Shown piece after piece: positions 16,715 through 24,283 of a stretch of 64,000 nucleotides of DNA. The stretch lies in the NCBI RefSeq assembly GCF_014650815.1, contig NZ_BMVR01000022.1:39067-103066 (forward strand). Reading direction: 5' to 3'. Each line of letters starts with the position of its first letter. Within the stretch, counting starts at the first letter, position 1. This stretch comes from Streptomyces flavofungini. GTDB taxonomy: Bacteria; Actinomycetota; Actinomycetes; Streptomycetales; Streptomycetaceae. A model generated the notes under the pieces. The model made no database searches, was not told the DNA's origin, and saw nothing but the letters and a program-made list of their open reading frames with translations. The position numbers and the translations under genes were made by a program.

Positions 16715-17281
16715 GTGCGCCATGTGTACGTTTCCGTTCGGTTGGCCGCGGCCGTGGTGGCCGTCGCGGCGACCGCGGGCTGTATGAGCATCGGCGACGA
16801 CGGGAGCGGCGGTCCCGCCCCCGCGCGGTCCGCCGGTGAGCGGAGCGGCGCCGCCGTCCCCGACGGGGGGACCGTCGCCCCCGGCGGCGCGCGCGGCGCC
16901 GGGCCCGAGGGCGGCCGCGAGGGCGGCGAGAAGGACGGCAAGGGCAAGGACGCCAAGGGCGGCGAGAAGGGCCGGGGCAAGGACGGCAAGAGCCCGGACG
17001 CCGGACGCGGGAAGGACGCCGCGCCCGACGACAAGCCCTCGCAGGGCGGGTCCGGCGGCGGCTCGACCGTCAAGCCCACCAGCGACGGCGGCAAGCCCAC
17101 GCCGACCCGTACACGGCCGGGGCCCCGGCCGACCCGGAGCACGCCCGCCCCCGACCCGACGACCGCCACCCCCACGCCCACGCAGGAGCCGACGTCCCCG
17201 GAGCCGTCGTCGTCCGCGCACGGCGGGGTGGGGGAGCCCGCGGGGCGGGGGGAGCCTTCGCCTCAGGCCGGGCCTGCGTAG
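16715..17281 (+). CDS. Lipoprotein with disordered Lys/Gly and Pro/Thr-rich body
   Basis: 188 aa. GTG 16715 is preceded by GGAGGTG. The signal peptide VRHVYVSVRLAAAVVAVAA ends in the lipobox TAGC (Cys about residue 23). The mature protein is low-complexity: Gly/Lys/Asp-rich (about 60-125), then Pro/Thr-rich (TPTRTRPGPRPTRSTPAP). It has no folded domain that I can recognise. Probably a cell-envelope spacer or surface lipoprotein; function unknown. Confidence 0.75.
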   Translation: MRHVYVSVRLAAAVVAVAATAGCMSIGDDGSGGPAPARSAGERSGAAVPDGGTVAPGGARGAGPEGGREGGEKDGKGKDAKGGEKGRGKDGKSPDAGRGKDAAPDDKPSQGGSGGGSTVKPTSDGGKPTPTRTRPGPRPTRSTPAPDPTTATPTPTQEPTSPEPSSSAHGGVGEPAGRGEPSPQAGPA

Positions 17282-17590
17282 GGCTGGGCGGGCGCGGGCG
17301 CGGGCGCGGGCGTCGGGGAGAGGCGTGGAGGTGTGGTCGGCGGGTCCGGGGAGGGACGCGGAGGAGGGGGCGGGGCCCTGGGAAAGCCCCGATATGGTGG
17401 GCGTTTGCCAATTGGGGTGGGGGGTGCGTATGGTGGTAGATCGTTTGATCCCATTTGCCCGGCGCCGACACAGAAGAGCGCCGCGTGGCGCGTACTCTCC
17501 CTTGCCGTGGCTGACCGCATAGAGGCGGTCCATTGCGAAATCACGGAGTTATGGGCGCGTGCCGAGACTCCGGAAGGTTTCGCATTTCGC

Positions 17591-19930
17591 ATGTCCATTT
17601 TCAGTTCTGACCACGCCGTCCTGCCCGAGAACGAGGCTGTCGCGACCGTCGAGAGCGACGCCGTAGCGGCCGTCGCCGAGACCGTCGCGGTCGCCGAGAC
17701 CGTCGCCGACGCCGCCGAGACCGCCGAGGCCGAGGGCGTCACCGAGGTCACCGCCGACGCCGTCGCCGAAGCCGTGGAGGCCGACGCCGACGCCGAGCCC
17801 GAGATCACCTTCGGTGACCTGGGCCTGCCCGACGGCGTCGTCCGCAAGCTCGCCCGCAACGGCGTGCACACCCCGTTCCCGATCCAGGCCGCGACCATCC
17901 CGGACGCCCTGGCCGGCAAGGACATCCTGGGCCGTGGCCGCACCGGCTCCGGCAAGACCCTCTCCTTCGGCCTGCCGACCCTGGCGCGCCTCGCCGACGG
18001 GTACACGGAGAAGAAGAAGCCCCGCGCGGTCATCCTGACCCCGACCCGCGAGCTGGCGATGCAGGTCGCCGACGCCCTCCAGCCCTACGGCGACGTCCTC
18101 GGCCTGAAGATGAAGGTCGTCTGCGGCGGTACGTCCATGGGCAACCAGATCTACGCCCTGGAGCGCGGCGTCGACGTCCTCGTCGCCACCCCGGGCCGCC
18201 TGCGCGACATCATCAACCGCGGCGCCTGCTCCCTGGAGAACGTCGAGGTCGCCGTCCTCGACGAGGCCGACCAGATGTCCGACCTGGGCTTCCTGCCCGA
18301 GGTCACCGAGCTGCTCGACCAGGTCCCGGCCGGCGGCCAGCGCATGCTGTTCTCGGCCACGATGGAGAACGAGATCTCCACGCTGGTCAAGCGCTACCTG
18401 AACAACCCAGTGACGCACGAGGTCGACGCCGCCCAGGGCGCCGTCACGACCATGACGCACCACATCCTGATCGTGAAGCCCCGCGACAAGGCGCCGGTCA
18501 CCGCCGCGATCGCCGCGCGCAAGGGCCGCACCATCATCTTCGTCCGCACCCAGCTGGGCGCCGACCGCATCGCCGAGCAGCTCCGTGACGCCGGGGTGAA
18601 GGCCGACGCGCTGCACGGCGGCATGACGCAGGGCGCCCGTACGCGGACCCTCGCCGACTTCAAGGACGGCTACGTCAACGCGCTCGTCGCCACCGACGTC
18701 GCCGCCCGCGGCATCCACGTCGACGGCATCGACCTGGTCCTGAACGTGGACCCGGCCGGTGACCACAAGGACTACCTGCACCGCTCCGGCCGTACCGCCC
18801 GCGCGGGCCGCTCCGGCACGGTCGTCTCCCTGTCCCTGCCGCACCAGCGCCGCCAGATCTTCCGCCTGATGGAGGACGCGGGCGTCGACGCCTCGCGCCA
18901 CATCATCAACGGCGGCGGCGCCTTCGAGCCCGAGGTCGCCGAGATCACCGGCGCCCGCTCCATGACCGAGGTCCAGGCCGAGTCCGCGGGCAACGCGGCC
19001 ACCCAGGCCGAGCGTGAGGTCCGCGACCTCACCAAGGACCTGGAGCGCGCCCAGCGCCGCGCCGCCGAGCTGCGCGACGAGGCCGACCGCCTCACCGCCC
19101 GCGCGGCCCGCGAGCGCGGCGAGGACCCGGCAGCCGCGGTCGCCGAAGCCGCCGAGGCCGCTGCCGAGGCGCCCGCCGCCGAGGCCACCGAGGTGTCGGT
19201 GCCCGAGCAGCCGGTCGCCGAGCGCCCGGTCCGCGACGACCGTCCCTCGTACGAGCAGCGTCGTCCGGCCCGTGACGAGCGCGGCAACTACGAGAAGGAG
19301 CGCCGCTCCTTCGACCGCCGTGACGACCGCGGTGGTGACCGTGGCGGCTTCAACCGCGACCGTCGCGACGACCGCGGCGGCTTCAACCGCGACCGCCGTG
19401 ACGACCGCGGCAACGGTGGCGGCTTCAACCGTGACCGCCGTGACGACCGTGGCGGCTTCAACCGCGACGACCGCGGTGGTGACCGTGGCGGCTTCCGCCG
19501 CGACTTCAACCGTGACGACCGTGGCGGCCGCTCCTTCGAGCGCCGTGACGACCGTGGCGGCGACCGCGGTGGCAACGGTGGCGGCTTTAACCGTGACCGT
19601 CGTGACGACCGTGGTGGCCGTCCCTTCGAGCGCCGTGACGACCGTGGTAACGGTGGCGGCTTTAACCGCGACCGTCGTGACGACCGTGGTGGCCGCTCCT
19701 TCGAGCGCCGTGACGAGCGGGGCGGCGGCTTCCGCCGCGACGACCGCCCGTCCGGCCACCGGGGCAGCGACCGCCCGTTCAACCGTGACCGCCGCGACGA
19801 CCGCCCCGCCGGCGGCCACCGCGCCGGCGGCCACGACCGTCCGTCGTACAACCGCGGCTCCGGCACCGGCACCGGCACTGGCTCCTTCGGCCGCCGCGAC
19901 GACAAGCCGCGCTGGAAGCGCAACGGCTGA
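17591..19930 (+). CDS. DEAD-box RNA helicase with RGG/RDDRGG tail
   Basis: 779 aa from ATG 17591 (MSIFSSDHAVLPENEAV); the frame is open further upstream, so an earlier start cannot be excluded. An acidic N-terminal extension (1-70, Ala/Val/Glu/Thr) precedes the Q-motif region and Walker A RTGSGKT (about 117-123). Further motifs are TPTREL, DEAD in VLDEADQMSDLGF (about 223), SAT and HRSGRTARAG (about 396). The last third (about 575-765) is a repetitive Arg/Asp/Gly/Phe tail of RRDDRGG and GGFNRD units, typical of RNA-binding, condensate-forming helicase tails. Likely a cold-shock or RNA-remodelling helicase (DeaD/RhlE type). Confidence 0.93.
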   Translation: MSIFSSDHAVLPENEAVATVESDAVAAVAETVAVAETVADAAETAEAEGVTEVTADAVAEAVEADADAEPEITFGDLGLPDGVVRKLARNGVHTPFPIQAATIPDALAGKDILGRGRTGSGKTLSFGLPTLARLADGYTEKKKPRAVILTPTRELAMQVADALQPYGDVLGLKMKVVCGGTSMGNQIYALERGVDVLVATPGRLRDIINRGACSLENVEVAVLDEADQMSDLGFLPEVTELLDQVPAGGQRMLFSATMENEISTLVKRYLNNPVTHEVDAAQGAVTTMTHHILIVKPRDKAPVTAAIAARKGRTIIFVRTQLGADRIAEQLRDAGVKADALHGGMTQGARTRTLADFKDGYVNALVATDVAARGIHVDGIDLVLNVDPAGDHKDYLHRSGRTARAGRSGTVVSLSLPHQRRQIFRLMEDAGVDASRHIINGGGAFEPEVAEITGARSMTEVQAESAGNAATQAEREVRDLTKDLERAQRRAAELRDEADRLTARAARERGEDPAAAVAEAAEAAAEAPAAEATEVSVPEQPVAERPVRDDRPSYEQRRPARDERGNYEKERRSFDRRDDRGGDRGGFNRDRRDDRGGFNRDRRDDRGNGGGFNRDRRDDRGGFNRDDRGGDRGGFRRDFNRDDRGGRSFERRDDRGGDRGGNGGGFNRDRRDDRGGRPFERRDDRGNGGGFNRDRRDDRGGRSFERRDERGGGFRRDDRPSGHRGSDRPFNRDRRDDRPAGGHRAGGHDRPSYNRGSGTGTGTGSFGRRDDKPRWKRNG

Positions 19931-19949
19931 CGCCGTCTGAGCAGTAACT

Positions 19950-19985
19950 GAAGGCCCGTACGACGTACTCGTCGTACGGGCCTTC
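19950..19985 (+). terminator. Terminator of DEAD-box helicase gene
   Basis: A perfect 15-bp stem GAAGGCCCGTACGAC (19950-19964 with 19971-19985) and 6-nt loop, 19 bp after the stop. Confidence 0.85.
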
Positions 19986-20075
19986 GCCAGACCACGGGCA
20001 CACGGACGGGATACCCGATCGGATGCCGGGCCCCGTCCGGCTATGCTCATGGGTGCGCCGACACTGTGTCGGCGA

Positions 20076-20151
20076 GGACCGTTAGCTCAATTGGCAGAGC
20101 AGTGGACTTTTAATCCATTGGTTGTGGGTTCGAGTCCCACACGGTCTACCA
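20076..20151 (+). tRNA. tRNA-Lys (TTT) with encoded CCA
   Basis: Acceptor GGACCGT/ACGGTCT, anticodon loop CTTTTAA (TTT) and TΨC arm GTGGGTTCGAGTCCCAC; discriminator A is followed by an encoded CCA (20149-20151). It marks the left border of an accessory island and could be its integration site. Confidence 0.97.
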
Positions 20152-20182
20152 AGAGCGGGAGCGAGAAACCCCCTCTGAACTG

Positions 20183-20290
20183 CTACGCAGCGTCCGGGTC
20201 CACTTCGGTGGGCTCGGGCGCTTCTTCGTTCTCCGGCTCGTGCGTGAGCGATGCGTGAGCGGACGGGGCATCAGCAGGGCGCCCAGGCCC
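20183..20290 (-). pseudogene. Possible integrase C-terminal relic behind tRNA-Lys
   Basis: On the minus strand, one frame ending at TAG 20183-20185 reads SAHASLTHEPENEEAPEPTE..., which resembles the tails of actinomycete tyrosine integrases (..RIAHASLTHE..). In tRNA-integrated elements such tails typically end next to the tRNA. No catalytic part remains. The same DNA forms the UUCG hairpin at 20189-20222, so the coding reading may be coincidental. Confidence 0.3.
20189..20222 (+). terminator. UUCG-tetraloop hairpin, probable tRNA-Lys terminator
   Basis: A 15-bp stem (20189-20203 with 20208-20222, some G-U pairs) closed by TTCG, 37 bp after tRNA-Lys. It is nearly identical to the hairpin at 27137-27179. 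Confidence 0.7.
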
Positions 20291-20408
20291 TGCCCGGTGA
20301 GGGAGCGGGCCAGGTGGGGCCGTAGGCCGGCCGCATCGGTCTCCAGGTCTGCTCGTTCGCCCGGGGGCGGAGGCTGACCGGGCTGCTGTTGCGGTGCGCC
20401 GGGCGGGG

Positions 20409-21041
20409 TCATGGGGGTGTGAGGGTGTCGAGCCGGGCAGCGAGGCCGGGGCGGGCGGCGGCCAGGTAGGGGCGGGTGGCAGCCAAGGGGGCGATGAGAT
20501 CGGCGGGGTCGTCGTGGGCGAGGGCCGCGTGGAGCTCGCCGAGCGGGCGGCGGGCGGCGGGGGGAAGGTCGGTGAGTGCGGTGATCTGGCCGGCGAGGCG
20601 GCGCAGGTCTGCCGCGTTGCGGCGGGCCCAGGTGGCGGTGCTCCGTTCGGCGGCCCGGGCCTGGCGGGTGGCCGTCACACGCTCTTCGCCGGTGGTCCCG
20701 GCGGGGCCGGGACGGCCGCGCAGGTAGCGGCGCTCGGCGGCCTGGCGGCTGGCGACGCCGAGGGGGTGGGCGAGGTCGGCCCAGCTGGCTCCCGCGTCGC
20801 GGGCCGTTTCGATCAGGCCGGTCTCCCATCCGGCGAGCCGCTCGCGTACCTGCCTCAGCAGCATCAGGGAGGCCAGCGCCTGCTCCGGCCCGGGACCGGG
20901 GGTGTCGGGGATGTCCTTGGCCCCTTGCTGGGCGTCGCGCAGGGCGTTGTCTATGGCATCAAGGGCCGCCGCGGCGGCGAGGAACGACGCCGGGCTGTGG
21001 GCGTCGGTGCGGGACGGGGACGGCTGGTCGGCCGGGGTCAC
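20409..21041 (-). CDS. rheA: RheA-like repressor of hsp18
   Basis: About 210 aa from GTG 21041, preceded by GGGAGGTG; an ATG at 21065 is in frame but has no ribosome site, and a still earlier ATG (21095) lies inside the operator. The protein is helical: FLAAAAALDAIDNALRDAQQ, then ALASLMLLRQVRERLAGWE and ASWADLAHPLGVASRQAAERRY, the last a helix-turn-helix. In S. albus RheA is a heat-sensing autorepressor of hsp18. Here the gene is divergent from an Hsp18 gene and the exact RheA operator lies between them, which strongly supports the call. Confidence 0.87.
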   Translation of the reverse strand: MTPADQPSPSRTDAHSPASFLAAAAALDAIDNALRDAQQGAKDIPDTPGPGPEQALASLMLLRQVRERLAGWETGLIETARDAGASWADLAHPLGVASRQAAERRYLRGRPGPAGTTGEERVTATRQARAAERSTATWARRNAADLRRLAGQITALTDLPPAARRPLGELHAALAHDDPADLIAPLAATRPYLAAARPGLAARLDTLTPP

Positions 21042-21074
21042 GGGCACCTCCCTCGGGCTTGTCATCAGGAAGAC

Positions 21075-21119
21075 GACACCGTGTTTGTCATCCATTGGAT
21101 GACATGTTACAACGGTGTC
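21075..21119. promoter_or_regulatory. RheA operator overlapping the hsp18 promoter
   Basis: Contains TGTCATC-N5-GATGACA (21086-21104), the RheA site reported for S. albus as I recall it. It is nested in an outer dyad GACACCGT (21075-21082) / ACGGTGTC (21112-21119). A promoter TTGTCA (21085-21090), 17-bp spacer, TACAAC (21108-21113) fits hsp18 and would be covered by bound repressor. Confidence 0.85.
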
Positions 21120-21170
21120 AGTGAAGCGCATTGGCAGCAACTGCCTGAACCTGCTGGAGGTGTTTTCACG

Positions 21171-21602
21171 ATGTTGATGCGCACTGACCCCTTCCGTGAG
21201 CTGGACCGGCTGGCGCAGCAGCTGATGGGCCCGGGCACCTGGTCGAAGCCGTCCGCGATGCCGATGGACGCCTACCGCGCGGGCGACGAGTACGTGGTGG
21301 CCTTCGACCTGCCCGGCGTCAGCGCGGACGCGATCGACATCGACGTCGAGCGGAACATGCTGACGGTCAGGGCCGAGCGCCGACCGGTGGCGAAGGCCGA
21401 CGACGTGCAGATGGAACTCTCCGAGCGGCCGCTGGGCGTCTTCTCCCGCCAGATCGTGCTCGCCGACACCCTCGACACCGAGCACATCAAGGCCGACTAC
21501 GACGCGGGCGTGCTCACCCTGCGCATCCCGATCGCCGAGCGCGCCAAGCCCCGCAAGATCTCCATCGGCGTTGGGACCGGCGGCAAGGAGATCTCCGGCT
21601 GA
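21171..21602 (+). CDS. hsp18: Small heat-shock protein Hsp18 (Hsp20/alpha-crystallin family)
   Basis: 143 aa. ATG 21171 follows GGAGG. N-terminus MLMRTDPFRELDRLAQQLMG. The alpha-crystallin domain follows from about residue 40 (YVVAFDLPGVSADAIDIDVE; LTVRAERRP), with the conserved A-x-x-x-n-G-V-L motif (ADYDAGVLTLRIPIAE) and a C-terminal KPRKISIG. An ATP-independent holdase for unfolded proteins. Probably induced by heat through release of RheA. The next gene starts 101 bp downstream in the same direction. Confidence 0.96.
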   Translation: MLMRTDPFRELDRLAQQLMGPGTWSKPSAMPMDAYRAGDEYVVAFDLPGVSADAIDIDVERNMLTVRAERRPVAKADDVQMELSERPLGVFSRQIVLADTLDTEHIKADYDAGVLTLRIPIAERAKPRKISIGVGTGGKEISG

Positions 21603-21703
21603 CACCGGCCGGACTGGTGCGGAGGACGGGCACCTGATCTCCCCGACGCCCCGCCCTCCGCACCCGTGGGCAGTCCGAAGGACAAGAAGGGGCGGCGGCC
21701 GAG

Positions 21704-22099
21704 ATGACTCTGCGACGCGAAGCGTTCCTCGACCACGTCAAGGAGCGCGGCGAGTACGGCACTGTTCGGGAAGCCGAGCGCGCGGCCCGTGTGGTGCTCG
21801 CCCTGCTCGGCGCGCACCTGGTCGGCGAGGTCCGCGCTCAGCTCGCGGCACGCCTGCCGGAGGAATTCGCCCTGATCCTGCTCAACCCGCTGCAGAGCGC
21901 CGAACCGCTGCCGACGGAGCGGTTCGTCAGGGCGGCCGCGGCCTGGATCGAGGGCGCCACCGAGCAGACCGCGACCTGGGACGTCAGCGCCGTGCTGTCC
22001 ACGGTCGCCGACACCGCCGGCGACGACCTGATGGGGCAGATCCTGCTCCAGCTCCCCGCCGGCTACGACCTCCTCTTCGGCCGGCCTCAGCCCACCTGA
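21704..22099 (+). CDS. DUF2267 protein, first copy
   Basis: 131 aa. MTLRREAFLDHVKERGEYGT followed by EAERAARVVLALLGAHLVGE and RAQLAARLPEEFALILLNP matches the repeating helical layout of DUF2267 (two related helical halves). A likely ribosome site, AGAAGGGGCGG, lies upstream. It follows hsp18 and precedes a second DUF2267 gene; the three probably share a transcript. Function unknown; the context suggests a stress-linked role. Confidence 0.88.
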   Translation: MTLRREAFLDHVKERGEYGTVREAERAARVVLALLGAHLVGEVRAQLAARLPEEFALILLNPLQSAEPLPTERFVRAAAAWIEGATEQTATWDVSAVLSTVADTAGDDLMGQILLQLPAGYDLLFGRPQPT

Positions 22100-22152
22100 C
22101 CCCTACCTCGGTGCCACACATCCGCACCGCTCCACGAAAGGCATGCACCGCA

Positions 22153-22596
22153 GTGATCACCGACGTGCGCGTACCGTCTGAGCACCAGAAGCCGTATGGG
22201 GCGGCGTACGAGCAGATGCTGGAGAAGGTCCGCTACGAAGGCGCCTACGCCACCCTCGAGAGAGCCGACGAAGCCGTCCGCCTGGTCCTATCGGGGCTGG
22301 GACGCCAGCTGACCGGCGATGAACGCGTCGGCCTGGCCGCCTGTCTGCCCCGGGAGGCCGCGCGTGTCCTGACCGCGCAGATCCCCGACACCCAGCTGCT
22401 GACCGGATGGGCCTTCGTCAAGGACCTCGCCGCCCGCTCCGGGGCATCCCTGGCCACCACCCGCTGGGACACCGGCTCCGTCTTCGCCGCCCTCGCCGCC
22501 CACGCCGGCCCCGACCTCATCACCCGCATCCTGCACCAGCTCCCCACCGGCTACGCGCTGCTGTTCGGCCAAGCCGAACTCAACTCCGCCGCGTAA
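22153..22596 (+). CDS. DUF2267 protein, second copy
   Basis: 147 aa from GTG 22153 (VITDVRVPSEHQKPYG). YEQMLEKVRYEGAYATLERA, ADEAVRLVLSGLGRQLTGDE and GLAACLPREAARVLTAQIPD repeat the plan of the upstream gene. The shared C-terminal signature ILHQLPTGYALLFG equals ILLQLPAGYDLLFG in copy one, so the two arose by duplication. A strong terminator follows. Confidence 0.87.
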   Translation: MITDVRVPSEHQKPYGAAYEQMLEKVRYEGAYATLERADEAVRLVLSGLGRQLTGDERVGLAACLPREAARVLTAQIPDTQLLTGWAFVKDLAARSGASLATTRWDTGSVFAALAAHAGPDLITRILHQLPTGYALLFGQAELNSAA

Positions 22597-22650
22597 ACGG
22601 GCACCTGGCGCCCGGCGGGCCGCAACAGAGGACCTCCGGCCGGGCTTGGT

Positions 22651-22681
22651 GAAGTCCCCGATCGCGCAGATCGGGGACTTC
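22651..22681 (+). terminator. Terminator of hsp18-DUF2267 unit
   Basis: A perfect 13-bp stem GAAGTCCCCGATC (22651-22663 with 22669-22681), loop GCGCA, followed by TGCTTT. Confidence 0.88.
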
Positions 22682-22715
22682 TGCTTTCCACCCGACCGAC
22701 ATGTAGCTGTGCGTG

Positions 22716-22880
22716 ATGACCGGCGTGGACTGTGATTCTCAACTGGAAATCACCTGCGACCACGCCCTGATCCGGCTGCGCGGCCACGCCTTCAGCCACA
22801 GCCAACCGCTCCTGGATGTCGCCCGTGACGTGCTGGCCGGCCGACTGCACCTGGAAGACAACGGAGACAGCACGCCCTGA
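22716..22880 (+). CDS. 54-aa ORF resembling an ANTAR C-terminus
   Basis: Reads MTGVDCDSQLEITCDHALIR, then LRGHAFSHSQPLLDVARDVL and AGRLHLEDNGDSTP. The middle matches the last two helices of ANTAR RNA-binding domains (R-x-H-A-x-x-x-x-x-x-L-x-x-V-A-x-x-V). The first ANTAR helix and any sensor domain are missing, so this is probably a truncated remnant, possibly expressed as a tiny protein. Confidence 0.4.
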   Translation: MTGVDCDSQLEITCDHALIRLRGHAFSHSQPLLDVARDVLAGRLHLEDNGDSTP

Positions 22881-23083
22881 CGGCCTGATGCAATGTCATG
22901 CTGGGGAGCGCCCTCTCCAAGGTGTCCAGTCCCGCCGCCGCGCAGCAGTAACGCCCTAACGCCCGCAGCTCGTTGGTGCAACCCCTCGGCAGGCCAACCC
23001 CTGCCCACTATTCTGGAGTGCCGACCCAGATCCCGTTGGTGACCGGTCCTGATGGACATCCACCTTCGGAGAAGAGGGTCGCC

Positions 23084-23461
23084 ATGACCCCACCCCCTGC
23101 CCCCGCTGTGGTCTGCGTCCAGGACGTCCGCCCCCACGGGGACTGCACCCTGGTGGTCCTGTGCGGCGAAATCGACATCCACACCGCTCCTGCCATCAGC
23201 TGGCAGCTCGACGATCTCACGCCCAACGGCGGCGCCGACTTGCTGGTCGACCTGCGTGCGGTCGAGTTCATGGACTGTGCTGGTGTACGGCTCTTCGACC
23301 GCGCCCGCACCCGAGCCCGAATGGGCGGACCACACGGACGCCTGCGCCTGATCTGCACGCGGCCCGCGTCCCTGCACCTGCTCAAGCATCCACGACTACG
23401 GCTGGGCTTCGACATCCTGGACCAGCTACCCGCACCCGTACCACCGCAGGCCGTGTCTTGA
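23084..23461 (+). CDS. STAS-domain anti-sigma factor antagonist
   Basis: 125 aa. ATG 23084 is preceded by GGAGAAGAGGG. The STAS fold runs through CTLVVLCGEIDIHTAPAISW, LLVDLRAVEFMDCAGVRLFD and GRLRLICTRPASLHLLKHPR. In SpoIIAA-type antagonists the phosphorylated Ser follows D-(S/T)-S-G; here the motif is MDCAGVRL, with Cys in place of the usual Ser. No kinase or sigma gene is adjacent, so the partner is elsewhere. Confidence 0.88.
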   Translation: MTPPPAPAVVCVQDVRPHGDCTLVVLCGEIDIHTAPAISWQLDDLTPNGGADLLVDLRAVEFMDCAGVRLFDRARTRARMGGPHGRLRLICTRPASLHLLKHPRLRLGFDILDQLPAPVPPQAVS

Positions 23462-23639
23462 CCGGCGCGAAATCACCCTGGGCGTGCTCCCCAGGCGCAG
23501 CTACGCTCACCAAGCGGCCCCGGACCTTGGTCGACTGTGCGCCTCCCGTCGCCGGGCCCGCCCGCGCCCAGCGCTCGGTCGAGGCAACCCGGCCGCGGCC
23601 CCATGGGGAGTGGGTCCGCAGGCCGGGCCCACGGCAGTC

Positions 23640-23831
23640 CGCACACAGCCCGATCTTCGACGCCGGTTCGTCATCGGTCCGGCCTGCATCGTGGCCGAGC
23701 AGGCCCACGCCCAGCACGTTGTATGCGGCGGTGAGCCGTGACCACCGTGTGACGGCGCAGGTCAGCATGTCGTCATCGATGGCCTTCGGGCGCCCGCCCT
23801 TGCTGCCGCAGCGTGCATAGCCGGGAGCCAC
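23640..23831 (-). pseudogene. Serine-recombinase C-terminal relic
   Basis: The minus-strand frame starting MAPGYARCGSKGGRPKAIDD continues with MLTCAVTRWSRLTAAYNVLG. The GGRPKAIDDDML part looks like the resolvase/invertase C-terminal DNA-binding segment, followed by a degenerate HTH. No catalytic domain precedes it. Most of 23,462-23,886 has no other credible gene. Confidence 0.35.
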
Positions 23832-23886
23832 GGCGAAGTTTCAGGGGAAGTTGCGACTCTCAGCCCTCTCAGCTCTCTCAGGCCCC

Positions 23887-24225
23887 TCAGCTCGCGGTCG
23901 TCGGGTTCTCTGATTCGGCGGCGCGGCGGTATTCGGCGTTGATGCGCTGGGCTTCTTCGAGCTGGTCTTCGAGGATGATGATCCGACAGGCGGCCTCGAC
24001 GGGGGTGCCCTGGTCGACGAGTTCCCGGGCGCGGGCGGCGATGCGCAGCTGGTAGCGGGAGTAGCGGCGGTGGCCGCCCGCGGAGCGCAGCGGGGTGATG
24101 AGGCGGGCTTCACCGATGGCACGGAGGAAGCCCTGGGTGGTGCCGAGCATTTCGGCGGCCCGGCCCATCGTGTAGGCGGGGTAGTCGTCGTCATCGAGAC
24201 GGCCGAACGAGTCGTCTGCTGTCAC
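23887..24225 (-). CDS. MerR-type single-domain regulator
   Basis: 112 aa from GTG 24225, preceded by GAGAGGTGC. The MerR-like winged helix is YPAYTMGRAAEMLGTTQGFL, and the wing is RSAGGHRRYSRYQL. A C-terminal amphipathic helix follows (IILEDQLEEAQRINAEYRRA). It lacks an effector domain, as in the HspR/BldC-like small MerR group. A 32-bp perfect palindrome starts 27 bp upstream of its start and may be its operator or a hairpin terminator. Confidence 0.87.
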   Translation of the reverse strand: MTADDSFGRLDDDDYPAYTMGRAAEMLGTTQGFLRAIGEARLITPLRSAGGHRRYSRYQLRIAARARELVDQGTPVEAACRIIILEDQLEEAQRINAEYRRAAESENPTTAS

Positions 24226-24251
24226 TTGCACCTCTCTGTGGAACGCGTCGA

Positions 24252-24283
24252 GGGGCCCTGGTGCCGTACGGCACCAGGGCCCC
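24252..24283. promoter_or_regulatory. 32-bp perfect palindrome upstream of the MerR gene
   Basis: The arms GGGGCCCTGGTGCCGT (24252-24267) and its exact reverse complement (24268-24283) meet with no spacer. It could be an operator for the MerR regulator or a very stable transcript hairpin; there is no U-run on either side. Confidence 0.6.

Noticed and set aside
21066..21605. Extension of the rheA frame to 398 codons across hsp18
   Set aside because: It would place the coding region over its own operator and antisense to hsp18.
22973..23083. N-terminal extension of the STAS frame
   Set aside because: ATG 23084 has a strong ribosome site and begins the STAS domain; the upstream residues show no similarity.
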